Source: an uncultured Lachnospiraceae bacterium (lineage in GTDB: Bacteria; Bacillota; Clostridia; Lachnospirales; Lachnospiraceae). Taken from it: 64,000 nt of DNA. Each line of letters begins with the position of its first letter. The stretch's first letter is position 1. Below the pieces are notes generated by a model. That model saw only the letters and a program-made list of their open reading frames with translations, made no database searches and was not told where the DNA came from. Positions 37,183-46,440 of this stretch are shown here, piece by piece. The stretch covers positions 954,029-1,018,028 of the forward strand of contig CAJTQI010000001.1 of assembly GCA_910578645.1 (NCBI GenBank), read 5' to 3'. The translations under genes were made by a program, and so were the position numbers.

Positions 37183-39004
37183 AGGTATTTTGAAAAATAA
37201 AATATTATGGTTGTTTTTTGCGGCTGCTCTTTCGACATATGCTTTGATAGCGGATTTTTCCATTTATATAGGTGAGGAAAGCGACATAGCTTTTAAACAG
37301 AGCATTATATTACGGTTTTTGGAACAATTGCGAGGGTCTGTTATTGGAAAAGGTAATATTCTTACTTTATTGACGGTTGCATTGATAAGTCTATATGGGA
37401 GAATAGATACTTATGCCCAGTGCAGGAATCGAAAATTTGTGATTTTGGCATTTCTACTTTCTTTTTGTACAATTCTTTATTATCCATATTCTATACAAGG
37501 GTCAATATGTTTAATGTATAGTTCACGGTTTCAAATTGTAAAAAGTCTGATATTTTTATGTGGGTATAGTATTTTGTTTTATTATGGTATTATTGCGTTA
37601 TATCAATTTATAATGGATAGCCGTAAAAAGACAATATGTAAACATAAAGGGTATTGGCGCTGTGTAAGTATTTTAAGCTTGTTATGGCTTCCACATTTAC
37701 TTGTTAAGCTTCCAGCCGCATTTTGTGGAGATACTGTATCACAGATATGGCAGGCATTAGGATTAGAGACATATAATGCTCACCACCCTTTATTTATGAC
37801 TTGGATTTTAAAGATATGTTTGTGGATTGGACAGAGTGCTTTTTCATCAAACAGAGCGGGAGCTGTGATTTATTTTTTGATTCAAGCCGTATTACTTATT
37901 TTTATTTTTAGCTATACAATTTATTATTTGGAAATGAAAGGAATTTCTAAATTTAACCGGAATATCATTTGGCTGATTTATGCTTTTTGTCCTTTTATTG
38001 TGGGCTATATTGGAGTTATTTTGAAAGATGTGTTATATTCGGCCTTCTTTCTTCTTTTTATTATTTTTTGTGTTCAATATTTAGAAGATAAAGAATATGA
38101 AATTCAATGGAAAACTTTGGTTGGGTTGACAGTAAGTGGTATTTTTACTGTTTTAATGAGAAATAACGGTAAAGAAGTTATTTATCCAACGCTATTTGTG
38201 ATTGCCTTCATAACAATATGGAAAAATAGAAAAGTGCCAAGACAATGTATAAAGGCTATTTTGGTTTTCACGTTACCAGTTGTATGTGCCACATTAATAT
38301 CAAAAGGACTGGTATGTTATTATAGTATTGTACCGGGTAGCATTGCAGAAGCTTTGTCTTTACCTTTTCAACAGACGGCACGTACAGTATATGAGCATGG
38401 CGAGGAAATTTTGGTGGAAGAACAAGAAGCAATAGATGTGGTGTTAGGATATGACAGCCTGGCAGAAAGATATAATCCGTTGCTTAGTGACCCTGTAAAG
38501 TTTATGTACAATCCGGAAGTAGGTAAAGATGAGCTATTGTCCTATGCTCAAGTATGGCTAAAGCATTTGGTTAGATATCCAAGAACGTATATTGATGCGA
38601 CATTACATCAGAACTACCCGCTTTTTTGTATACTTCAGGACAATTATATTTTTTATTACAGTTCTACTGTAACGTATAAAGAGGAGTTATTGATAAATGA
38701 GTATAAGCTAATAGAACAGATAGAAGCACTATTTGTCTCATTTTATGAGTTGGCTTTTGATATTCCGGTAATTGGGATTTTTTCCAGAGCAAGTTTCTAT
38801 AGTCTTCTTCTCCTTATATTAACATTTTTTATATTATGTGATAGAGATTACAAGTTTCTAATTCCACTTTTACCAATGTGGATGACGATAGGGATATCTA
38901 TCTTGGGGCCAGCGATTATGAGGCATCCAAGATATAGTTTTCCAATTATTTACAGCCTTCCATTTTTTTTCGGATATTATGTGTTGAGAAAGAAGAACAC
39001 ATAA
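37175..39004 (+). CDS. DUF6020-like polytopic membrane protein
   Basis: 609 aa with about twelve membrane helices. An external loop carries AFCGDTVSQIWQALGLET followed by AHHPLFMTWILK, resembling the acidic first loop of GT-C glycosyltransferases, and MRNNGKEVIYPTL is typical of the family I recall as DUF6020. Function unproven; extracytoplasmic sugar transfer is likely by fold. The nucleotide sequence is markedly more A/T-rich (many ATA, TTA, AGA codons) than the genes either side, which points to separate acquisition. It overlaps the deacetylase gene by 8 nt, so it is expressed with it. Confidence 0.65.
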   Translation: MIKGILKNKILWLFFAAALSTYALIADFSIYIGEESDIAFKQSIILRFLEQLRGSVIGKGNILTLLTVALISLYGRIDTYAQCRNRKFVILAFLLSFCTILYYPYSIQGSICLMYSSRFQIVKSLIFLCGYSILFYYGIIALYQFIMDSRKKTICKHKGYWRCVSILSLLWLPHLLVKLPAAFCGDTVSQIWQALGLETYNAHHPLFMTWILKICLWIGQSAFSSNRAGAVIYFLIQAVLLIFIFSYTIYYLEMKGISKFNRNIIWLIYAFCPFIVGYIGVILKDVLYSAFFLLFIIFCVQYLEDKEYEIQWKTLVGLTVSGIFTVLMRNNGKEVIYPTLFVIAFITIWKNRKVPRQCIKAILVFTLPVVCATLISKGLVCYYSIVPGSIAEALSLPFQQTARTVYEHGEEILVEEQEAIDVVLGYDSLAERYNPLLSDPVKFMYNPEVGKDELLSYAQVWLKHLVRYPRTYIDATLHQNYPLFCILQDNYIFYYSSTVTYKEELLINEYKLIEQIEALFVSFYELAFDIPVIGIFSRASFYSLLLLILTFFILCDRDYKFLIPLLPMWMTIGISILGPAIMRHPRYSFPIIYSLPFFFGYYVLRKKNT

Positions 39005-39007
39005 TTT

Positions 39008-39970
39008 CTACCGATATCTCTCCAATTCCGGAAGCTCTGCAATGAGCACTTCCATAAAATAAGCCGCGCCCTCGGCATTGAGGTGGTCAGAGTCGGAGAA
39101 AAATTGCAGATTTTCCCGGAAGCGCTCGTCATTGGAATAGTCATAATAAACGACACCTGTGTCAGATGAGATTTTCGTGACGGTTTCCTGAAACTCCTGT
39201 AGAAATTCCTGAGATATAAGGTCTCTGTAATATTTGGAGAAGGGCGTGGTAATCAGGACAGGTGTGATTTCGTTCTGTTTACAGTAGTCGATAATCCGGT
39301 ATAATTCTTCGATGCGCTGGGGCATGAAGTATTCCTCTTTGTTGTCAAAATGTCGGCTGTAGCGTTCTTTTGCCCGGCGTGCAAATTCTTCCGTGTCGAT
39401 ACCATTGCCGGCCGCATGTGCAATGAGGGCAGGATTTAAGTTTGGGAACAGTTGCAAAATGTCTTCTCCCGCGCTCAGAATGGGAAGACGGTTGGTAATC
39501 AGGTCAATATAGGGGTCGTAGTCCGGTATATTTTCCGGAGACAGGAAATGATAATAGCGCAGGCTCATGGCCTGTGCTTCTGTTTCGTTTACGACTTCAT
39601 TGTTAAAAGAAAAGTAGGATACAGGGATAAAAAGGACGCTTTTGCCCTTTACCATATACTGTCCGTATTGTTTCAGTATGGCATAATCATAGTCGAAGCT
39701 CTGGCTTGTATTGGCAAAATTAAAGCAGTTAAATCCCTGGTTTAGGATATCGTCATAGACGAAGTCGTAGGCGCCGTGGGAACTGCCAAGGTTGCCCACC
39801 CGGATTTCCCAGTATCCATGGTCAATCCTATCAAATTTTAAAATATCCTGATATTTCTGGGCATCGATTTTCTTGTAGGAGTGATTCATCGTACAGACAA
39901 TTGCAATGGCAGATGCCGGGATAAGTGTGCATTTGAGTATGAAACGGATGACGTCGTATTTTTTCTTCAT
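39008..39970 (-). CDS. DltD/AlgJ-like SGNH-fold protein
   Basis: 320 aa with one N-terminal membrane helix (residues 7-28) and an extracytoplasmic SGNH domain. The nucleophile motif is LGSSHGAYDF (G62-S63-S64-H65) and the catalytic Asp-His pair is SDSDHLNAEG (D293/D295, H296). Such proteins partner with MBOAT acyltransferases (DltB-DltD, AlgI-AlgJ/X) in acylating extracellular polymers. It lies 79 nt downstream of an MBOAT gene on the same strand, which supports that pairing. The ribosome site is weak. Specific acyl group unknown. Confidence 0.8.
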   Translation of the reverse strand: MKKKYDVIRFILKCTLIPASAIAIVCTMNHSYKKIDAQKYQDILKFDRIDHGYWEIRVGNLGSSHGAYDFVYDDILNQGFNCFNFANTSQSFDYDYAILKQYGQYMVKGKSVLFIPVSYFSFNNEVVNETEAQAMSLRYYHFLSPENIPDYDPYIDLITNRLPILSAGEDILQLFPNLNPALIAHAAGNGIDTEEFARRAKERYSRHFDNKEEYFMPQRIEELYRIIDYCKQNEITPVLITTPFSKYYRDLISQEFLQEFQETVTKISSDTGVVYYDYSNDERFRENLQFFSDSDHLNAEGAAYFMEVLIAELPELERYR

Positions 39971-40049
39971 AATTTGAGTGGAAACCTTTCTGTTATAATA
40001 TCCGGTGCGTCCGGCTTAAATGACATTGGGTTATTGTTTGCTCTTTTTG

Positions 40050-41495
40050 TCAAAACTGGAAATATATAAATTCCGTGGCTACGCCCTTTGGGGAGAACAG
40101 TATAATGACTACTAAAAGCAGCACATATACCGGCCAACGGAGGAAGCATTTCTGTTTGGAAAAAGCAGTGATTACATCACATTTTAAGGAAGCGTAATCG
40201 TATATGGCAAGCAGTGCAACCGATGTTAGCATACCCACAGCGGCAGCCGGGGAGAGCCCAAGGCATGTGATTCCGGTCTGCAGATAGGTGCGTGGCCTGG
40301 CAATATCCCAGAAAAGCCGGGAAATGACCCAGAATGCCTCCTGTATGGTGTTTGCGCGAAAGAAAATCCATGTAAAACACAGCAGGGAGAAAGTGACCGG
40401 AAGCTGCCACCAATGTCTACGGTATTTGGCTTTTTCCCCCTTTTTTTTCTTAGGGCAGAGCAATGTCTCTACAATCTGCAAGAGCCCGTGGATACCGCCC
40501 CATAGAATGTAAGTCATGGTGCTGCCGTGCCAGAAGCCGCTGACTAAGAAAGTGAGGAGGAGATTCAGGCAGTGCCGCCATTTCGGCACACGGTTGCCTC
40601 CCAGGGGGATATAGACATAATCGCGGAACCATGTGGACAGCGAAATGTGCCAGCGGCTCCAAAATTCCCTGATGGAGAAAGAGAAGTAAGGGCTTTTGAA
40701 ATTTGTCATCAAATCGATGCCAAACAACTTGGCACAGCCTACGGCGATATCGGAATAACCGGAAAAATCGCAGTAAATCTCTATCGCAAACATGATTGTG
40801 ACAACGATAAAGACCAATCCCACATAGGAATATACGTTATTGTATACTTTATTGATAACTGTGGCGAATACGTCCGCAATCACTAATTTCTTAAAGTATC
40901 CCCAGGCCATTAGCTTTAAACCGTAAGTAACGTTCTCGTAGACGAAAGGACGTTCTTTTTTGTATTGGGGCAGCAGGCTGTCCGCCCTGCCGATGGGACC
41001 TGCCAGAAGCTGCGGAAAAAAGGATACAAAAAGGGCATAGTATCCAAAGTGCCGTTCAGCCTTGATTTTGCCCCGGTAAACATCAATCAGATATCCCATG
41101 GACTGAAAAAAGTAGAAGGAAATACCTGCGGGTAATAGGATTTTTAGAGTGATTGGCTGTATGGCAAGGCGCCCGGCATCGGCTAAGAGGTTGAGTCGGT
41201 CAATGACGGGGCTTGCTGTTTTATAGAAAAGCAGTATCAGGACAAGCGGAAGGACGCCGCCTAGCACACACAGACGCTTCTCCTTGCTTGTCATGGCTTG
41301 TTCCAGACGGATAGCGAGAAAATAGGTGAGTGCCGTCGCCGCAAACAGAAGGATGCCGTAACCGATATGCAGGTTCATATAAAAAATATAGCTGGCTGCA
41401 AGCAGGAAACACCATCTGTATCTGTGGGGAACAAGATAATATAACAAAAATACAATGACTATAAATACTCCAAATGATAAAGAATTAAATAGCAT
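40050..41495 (-). CDS. MBOAT-family O-acyltransferase
   Basis: 481 aa, the usual size for AlgI/DltB relatives, with about eleven membrane segments. Signature pieces are GISFYFFQSMGYLIDVYRG, FPQLLAGPIGRADSLLPQ, YCDFSGYSDIAVG, REFWSRWHISLSTWFRDYVY, and the two conserved histidines in SGFWHGS (H323) and GGIHG (H336). It should carry an acyl group across the membrane onto a surface polymer, with the DltD-like protein encoded just downstream. A slippery T8-C5-T5 tract (40431-40448) encodes its KKKKKG loop. A second MBOAT gene is divergent 160 nt away. Confidence 0.9.
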   Translation of the reverse strand: MLFNSLSFGVFIVIVFLLYYLVPHRYRWCFLLAASYIFYMNLHIGYGILLFAATALTYFLAIRLEQAMTSKEKRLCVLGGVLPLVLILLFYKTASPVIDRLNLLADAGRLAIQPITLKILLPAGISFYFFQSMGYLIDVYRGKIKAERHFGYYALFVSFFPQLLAGPIGRADSLLPQYKKERPFVYENVTYGLKLMAWGYFKKLVIADVFATVINKVYNNVYSYVGLVFIVVTIMFAIEIYCDFSGYSDIAVGCAKLFGIDLMTNFKSPYFSFSIREFWSRWHISLSTWFRDYVYIPLGGNRVPKWRHCLNLLLTFLVSGFWHGSTMTYILWGGIHGLLQIVETLLCPKKKKGEKAKYRRHWWQLPVTFSLLCFTWIFFRANTIQEAFWVISRLFWDIARPRTYLQTGITCLGLSPAAAVGMLTSVALLAIYDYASLKCDVITAFSKQKCFLRWPVYVLLLVVIILFSPKGVATEFIYFQF

Positions 41496-41593
41496 AGGAA
41501 CCTTCCATTCTTGCCGGATTTTTTTACTTTGGCTAAAGCAATTTTACTTTATTTGCCACAAATATGCAAATCCCATTTCTTTCGGGGGCCTTT

Positions 41594-41604
41594 TATGGTA
41601 AAAT
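41594..41604 (+). promoter_or_regulatory. Extended -10 promoter element before second MBOAT gene
   Basis: TATGGTAAAAT gives a TGN-extended -10 (TAAAAT at 41599-41604) with only a poor -35. Transcription from it would begin near 41611, which favours the MBOAT start codon at 41659 over the GTG at 41608. Confidence 0.45.
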
Positions 41605-41658
41605 CTAGTGTGGAATTTATGTGACAATGTATTGGACAATTTAGAAACGGATGTTTAT

Positions 41659-43194
41659 ATGGGAATAACCTCATTTTATTTTTTGTGTTTTTTTACGCTG
41701 CTTTTTGTATTGTATTATGTGATTCCGGGGAGAGCGCAGTGGCTGCTTCTTCTTGCGTGCAGCGTTGCATATTACCTGCTTAGCGGGAACGGACTATTAA
41801 TTGCCTACCCCTTAGCGTCAGTGTCAGCCTGCTATGTGGGTATCAGACTGCTTTCTTGTGTGCCGCCGGAAGATGCCAGAAAGCGCAGGATTGTTTTGTT
41901 GATGACTATACTGGTCAATATAGGCGTTCTTGTGGTTCTGAAATATGTGAATTTTGGTATTTATACGATAGACGGCATTGCGCAGTTGTTGGGAAGCCGG
42001 GAGACATTAATTGAGAGTGTGGATTTTTTGATACCACTTGGCGTGTCTTTCTACACATTCTCTCTTCTTGGGTATGTGGTCGACGTGTACTATGGGATTG
42101 CCAAGCCTCAGACAAACTATCTGAAACTGATGTTATATGGCATGTATTTTCCGGTGATTATCTCAGGTCCGATTCTCAAGTACAGGGAGCATGGAGAGCA
42201 GTTTTTTGAGCCTCATCCCTTCGATTACCGGAGGATTACCAGAGGGTTTCAGCGCATGGCATGGGGATTTTTTAAGAAATTGGTGATTGCGGAGCGGCTT
42301 GGCATTCTGGTGGATACGGTATATGGCGGATATGTGGACTATCCGGGGGCTTTTATCTGGATTGCCACAGCATGCTATGCGTTTCAGCTCTATACGGATT
42401 TCTCCGGGTGTATGGATATTGTGCTTGGCATGTCGGAGAGTCTGGGCATTTTGCTTCCGGAGAATTTCCAGACGCCTTTCTTTGCAGGCAGTATCGCGGA
42501 ATATTGGCGCAGGTGGCATATCACGCTGGGCGTATGGATGAAGGAATATGTGTTTTATCCGGTACTGCGCACCGATTTCTTTGCGGGGCTTAATAAGTCC
42601 TGGAGGGAGAGATTCGGCAAGAAGAAGGGGAAGCAGTACGCCACTTTTGTGGCGATGTTTATCCTGTGGCTTACGGTGGGTATTTGGCATGGAGGAGACT
42701 GGAAGTTTGTCATCGGCTCCGGGCTTTTACACTGGTTTTATATTGTGATGGAAGAACTGCTTGCGCCGCCCAGTGCGCGGCTTATGGAGAAATGGGGGAT
42801 GGAGCCGAAGGGCAGGTTCATCGGAGCCGTCCGTGTTATCAGGACTTTTTTCTTGGTATGTATCGGCGACTTGTTTTTCCGTGCTTCGTCGGTGGGGGAT
42901 GCTTTTTCCATGCTCAAGAGGGCGGTGTCTGTCTTTAATCCTTCGGTGTTGTGGAATGGGGCCATACTGGGCCTTGGGCTTGACTGGATTGAGATGGGGA
43001 TTGTCTTTGTCTCGCTTGCAGTCTTGTGCGCAGTATCGGTTATGCAGCAGAAGGGGCCGGTGCGCGATAAGATTGCGGGGATGGCCTTGCCGCTCCGGTG
43101 GGCAATCTGGTATATGCTTTTGTTTAGCGTTATCCTGCTTGGATGTTATGGGCCGGGGTATAGTGCAGGAGAATTTATTTATCAGGGATTCTAA
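41659..43194 (+). CDS. MBOAT-family O-acyltransferase
   Basis: About 511 aa. Starts MGITSFYFLCFFTLLFVLYY, matching the family N-terminus. Motifs: GVSFYTFSLLGYVVDVYYG, FPVIISGPILKYREH, YTDFSGCMDIVLG, AEYWRRWHITLGVWMKEYVFYP and the histidines of GIWHGGDW (H344) and GLLHWF (H358). It acylates an extracytoplasmic substrate. Unlike the neighbouring MBOAT it is not followed by a DltD-like gene but by a DPM-type GT2; SGNH proteins at 46441 or 55555 could be its partner. Paralogous rather than duplicate, since the two MBOATs differ greatly in sequence. Confidence 0.9.
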   Translation: MGITSFYFLCFFTLLFVLYYVIPGRAQWLLLLACSVAYYLLSGNGLLIAYPLASVSACYVGIRLLSCVPPEDARKRRIVLLMTILVNIGVLVVLKYVNFGIYTIDGIAQLLGSRETLIESVDFLIPLGVSFYTFSLLGYVVDVYYGIAKPQTNYLKLMLYGMYFPVIISGPILKYREHGEQFFEPHPFDYRRITRGFQRMAWGFFKKLVIAERLGILVDTVYGGYVDYPGAFIWIATACYAFQLYTDFSGCMDIVLGMSESLGILLPENFQTPFFAGSIAEYWRRWHITLGVWMKEYVFYPVLRTDFFAGLNKSWRERFGKKKGKQYATFVAMFILWLTVGIWHGGDWKFVIGSGLLHWFYIVMEELLAPPSARLMEKWGMEPKGRFIGAVRVIRTFFLVCIGDLFFRASSVGDAFSMLKRAVSVFNPSVLWNGAILGLGLDWIEMGIVFVSLAVLCAVSVMQQKGPVRDKIAGMALPLRWAIWYMLLFSVILLGCYGPGYSAGEFIYQGF

Positions 43195-43286
43195 AAGAAG
43201 TTATAAAATCAATAGTAAAGACAGGCATTGTATGATAAAATAAAAAAGAAATATTTTACGAAGAAGTAGAGAGAGGCAGAAAAACA

Positions 43287-44222
43287 ATGGACAAAATAGC
43301 TGTTTTGATACCGTGTTATAATGAGGAGAAGACGATTGCAAAGGTTGTCCGCGACGCCAAACAGGCATTGCCGGAAGCTGTGGTTTATGTATATGACAAC
43401 AATTCTAAAGACCGTACCGTGGAGTTGGCCAAAGAGGCGGGAGCTGTTATCCGGTATGAGCATATGCAGGGTAAGGGCAATGTGATACGGCGTATGTTCC
43501 GGGAGATTGAGGCGGAGTGCTATATTATGGTAGACGGGGACGACACCTATCCCATGGAATATGCCGGGGAGATGGCGGACAAGGTTTTACACCACAATGC
43601 GGACATGGTGGTAGGAGACAGGCTTTCATCCACCTATTTTACGGAGAATAAGAGACCTTTTCACAATTTCGGCAATACAATTGTGCGCAGCAGCATCAAC
43701 AGGCTGTTTCGGTGTGAGATTAAGGATATTATGACCGGATACCGGGCCTTCAGTTACGGATTTGTGAAGACTTTCCCGGTGTTGTCAACCGGATTTGAGA
43801 TTGAGACGGAGATGACAATCCATGCCGTTTACAATAATATGCAGATTGAGAATGTAATAGTGGATTACCGTGACAGGCCGGAAGGAAGTGAGTCTAAGTT
43901 AAACACGTTTTCCGATGGGTTTAGGGTGCTGCATACCATTTTGAAATTGTACAGAGACTATAAGCCTATGGGCTTTTTCAGCATGTGTTCGGTAATCCTG
44001 ACGGTGATAGCCGTTATTTTGTTTATTCCGATTCTGATTGCCTACCTTGAAACTGGGTTAGTATTGCGCTTTCCTACATTGTTCGTCTGTGGATTTATCG
44101 GACTGGCCGCTATACAGTCGTTGTTTGCAGGGTTGATTCTGTCCAATATGGCACTCAAGAACCGAAGGGATTTCGAGTATCGGCTGACATTGGTGACCAG
44201 ACGGGTCAATAAGATGGAGTGA
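43287..44222 (+). CDS. DPM-type glycosyltransferase family 2
   Basis: 311 aa: GT-A domain to about residue 235, then two membrane helices (FSMCSVILTVIAVILFIPIL and FVCGFIGLAAIQSLFAGLIL). Motifs: VLIPCYNEEKTI, VYVYDNNSKDRT, MVDGDDTYPMEYA (metal site, about residues 78-90), MTGYRAFSYGF and VDYRDRPEGSESKL. The class transfers a sugar to polyprenyl phosphate, generating outer-face donors. A purine-rich AGAGAGGC ribosome site precedes the ATG. It is the second such enzyme in the window, implying two different lipid-linked sugars. Convergent with the next gene. Confidence 0.9.
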   Translation: MDKIAVLIPCYNEEKTIAKVVRDAKQALPEAVVYVYDNNSKDRTVELAKEAGAVIRYEHMQGKGNVIRRMFREIEAECYIMVDGDDTYPMEYAGEMADKVLHHNADMVVGDRLSSTYFTENKRPFHNFGNTIVRSSINRLFRCEIKDIMTGYRAFSYGFVKTFPVLSTGFEIETEMTIHAVYNNMQIENVIVDYRDRPEGSESKLNTFSDGFRVLHTILKLYRDYKPMGFFSMCSVILTVIAVILFIPILIAYLETGLVLRFPTLFVCGFIGLAAIQSLFAGLILSNMALKNRRDFEYRLTLVTRRVNKME

Positions 44223-44272
44223 CAAAGCTAGGATGTTTTGTGTCCGGGCGCGGGGCAGAAAGCCGGACAAAC

Positions 44273-46108
44273 CTACTTCTTTGCACGGAGTTGATATACC
44301 ATGTACTTAGTGTCTCCGGCGGTGAAGGTATCGGCTGTCTCGCAGGCAGCGTCATAGGTGTGGCGGAAATACATGATGACAGGATGTTCATCGTTGTAGG
44401 GAGCCTCCTGCATGATAAAGTATGTATTTTCGCTGTCGATTAAGTCCTGTCCATAATTTCCGATTCCATGCAGTGCAAGTTTCTTCTTACTGTTGGGATT
44501 TAAGATAACGCCCCAGTTTGTGTAGATGAAATTATTATAAGTATCCAGAGTCAAGTCAAAAGGCGATTCGCAGTAATTTTCCAGTGTACCGGAATTGTAG
44601 GTCCATATATAGAAATTGTCCGGGTGGGCGTGGCAGTATGCCTTCAGTTCTTCCCATGTGTCCCGATGAATATGGTAGTTGGCGTCCACATTGTTTTTGG
44701 TCATAACAAGCGACGCGGCGCTTAAGAGGAAGATGAAGGGCAGGATGATGGCGTAATGTTTAGAACGTTCCAACCTAAGGAGGTTGAGTCCCAACAGGAT
44801 GCCGAACAAGATTGCATAGTCCATCATGATAAGGGGTTGTATGATGCGTTTCGGGAAACGCCCTTCGTACAGCACATAGCCCCAACTCACCGTGCGTCCG
44901 ATAAAATAAAGAGCGTAGACGAGGAAGGCGTTATAACTGCGGTGCAACAGGCCTAATAGCAGGGTGGCAGCCGTCAGCAGGGGAATTAGCACATTGGCAG
45001 GCTGCATACCGTCCTCATAGAGAAAGACGGAGAAACCGCCGATAAAGATATTTTTCAGGCGTTCTTTCAGGGTGGTGCGGGCGTAATAGCAATCTTTGGC
45101 GATATCGTGCATCTGTTTCCAATCTTCTACGGACATTCCGTAGCCGATATGGGGGGCGCCTGCCCGTCTGTACATGTAGTCTTCTTCCGTGATGCCAAGG
45201 CTCTCCAAAGCTTCGGCGCATTCCGCATATTCCGGCCAGGTATAGAAATCCCCGACCCGTTCCCTGTAATGGTTAATCTTCTTGAAGTCCCGCCATTCCT
45301 TGTCTGAGTAGGCGGCGGCATCTAAACCGTAGAGGCTCCCCATGCCCAGGATGAGAATCAGGGCAAACCCTAAGAGTTTGAAGGCAATCTGGCTATAACC
45401 GCTGCGGTAAGCCACAACCCATTTGGCAAGCCAGAGCATGCCTGCCATGGGAATCATCAGATAGAAGATATTCTGGCGCATACTGAAAGAAATCCAGGCG
45501 AAAAGAAAAGCCGGAATGTTCTCTGTCAGAAAAGAACGGACGCCAGTATTCGTGCGTGTTGTGGTAAAGTAAAAGACCGCCGCAGCCGCCGCAAGTCCGG
45601 CCGTGGTGGTGTACTGTGCCTGGGTGAGTACATTCAGGTCTATGACCAGAAAGAGGATGCAGCATATGGTCAGGGCAGGTTTCCAAAAAGAATCCGGACA
45701 TTCATGCCTGTGCATTATCTGCATACAACGCTTGTAGACTGCATACAGGCAGGCAATGTGCACGCCATGTTGGAAGAGTCCGAACCATGGAATAAAACTG
45801 CACAAGCCATACAGCTTGGAGAGCAGCCATGATAAAGGATATAAAAAGAAAAGGACATGGGCGTCCGGTGAGCCAAGATATGCGCCGGAGAGAGCGCTGT
45901 GCATGCCCCAGTCGTCGTTAATACCGTCCACAGGCCCCATCCACAGGACTTCCATGATATAAAACAATATCAGAAAAATAAGAAAAAAGAGGCGCCATTT
46001 CCATGGGGATGACGCAGGGGAAGTATGTGTAAAACGACCGCGCTGCCTGGCATTGGACAGGACTGACGGTGCGGAAACAGGCTGTGAGCCTTGGATAACA
46101 AGAGACAT
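44273..46108 (-). CDS. Polytopic membrane protein, GT-C-like
   Basis: About 611 aa from the ATG at 46108, which has AAAGGA 7 nt upstream; an ATG at 46180 has no ribosome site. A cytoplasmic basic leader is followed by about eleven membrane helices and a C-terminal extracytoplasmic domain of ~130 residues. The first external loop has WMGPVDGINDDWGMHSALSG, with the Asp pair expected of GT-C enzymes. No named family was recognised. Likely role: extracytoplasmic transfer of a sugar from a polyprenyl donor. Convergent with the DPM-type GT2 and divergent from an SGNH gene. Confidence 0.65.
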   Translation of the reverse strand: MSLVIQGSQPVSAPSVLSNARQRGRFTHTSPASSPWKWRLFFLIFLILFYIMEVLWMGPVDGINDDWGMHSALSGAYLGSPDAHVLFFLYPLSWLLSKLYGLCSFIPWFGLFQHGVHIACLYAVYKRCMQIMHRHECPDSFWKPALTICCILFLVIDLNVLTQAQYTTTAGLAAAAAVFYFTTTRTNTGVRSFLTENIPAFLFAWISFSMRQNIFYLMIPMAGMLWLAKWVVAYRSGYSQIAFKLLGFALILILGMGSLYGLDAAAYSDKEWRDFKKINHYRERVGDFYTWPEYAECAEALESLGITEEDYMYRRAGAPHIGYGMSVEDWKQMHDIAKDCYYARTTLKERLKNIFIGGFSVFLYEDGMQPANVLIPLLTAATLLLGLLHRSYNAFLVYALYFIGRTVSWGYVLYEGRFPKRIIQPLIMMDYAILFGILLGLNLLRLERSKHYAIILPFIFLLSAASLVMTKNNVDANYHIHRDTWEELKAYCHAHPDNFYIWTYNSGTLENYCESPFDLTLDTYNNFIYTNWGVILNPNSKKKLALHGIGNYGQDLIDSENTYFIMQEAPYNDEHPVIMYFRHTYDAACETADTFTAGDTKYMVYQLRAKK

Positions 46109-46440
46109 AGGAAAATCCTTTGCAACAGTCTGCCGTAAAGCCTCGCTGGTGCGTTCCTTTCTTTTGTAGATGACTGTCATGTATATTTCTAATTTTTAAT
46201 TATATACTATAATAAGGGTTGGTTACAAATAGAAATAAAATACAATTCTTAAGATTTGTGGAAGGTTTTGTGAAAAAATGGTGACCAATCTACTCAGAAG
46301 GAAAGAAAAGTGGTATGCTTACAGCAGGAACCGTTTGCGGTGTGCAGGTTCCATATAAGATTCCCGGAAGAGCTGTGCGGATTTTAATGTTATATGCATA
46401 CATACGGCCGGAGAATTTCTGGAAAGGCGGGGAGGAAATC

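Noticed and set aside
39008..41495. Standard D-alanine dlt operon
   Set aside because: No DltA ligase or DltC is adjacent, and the MBOAT/SGNH pair is as close in layout to AlgI/AlgJ-type acetylation systems.
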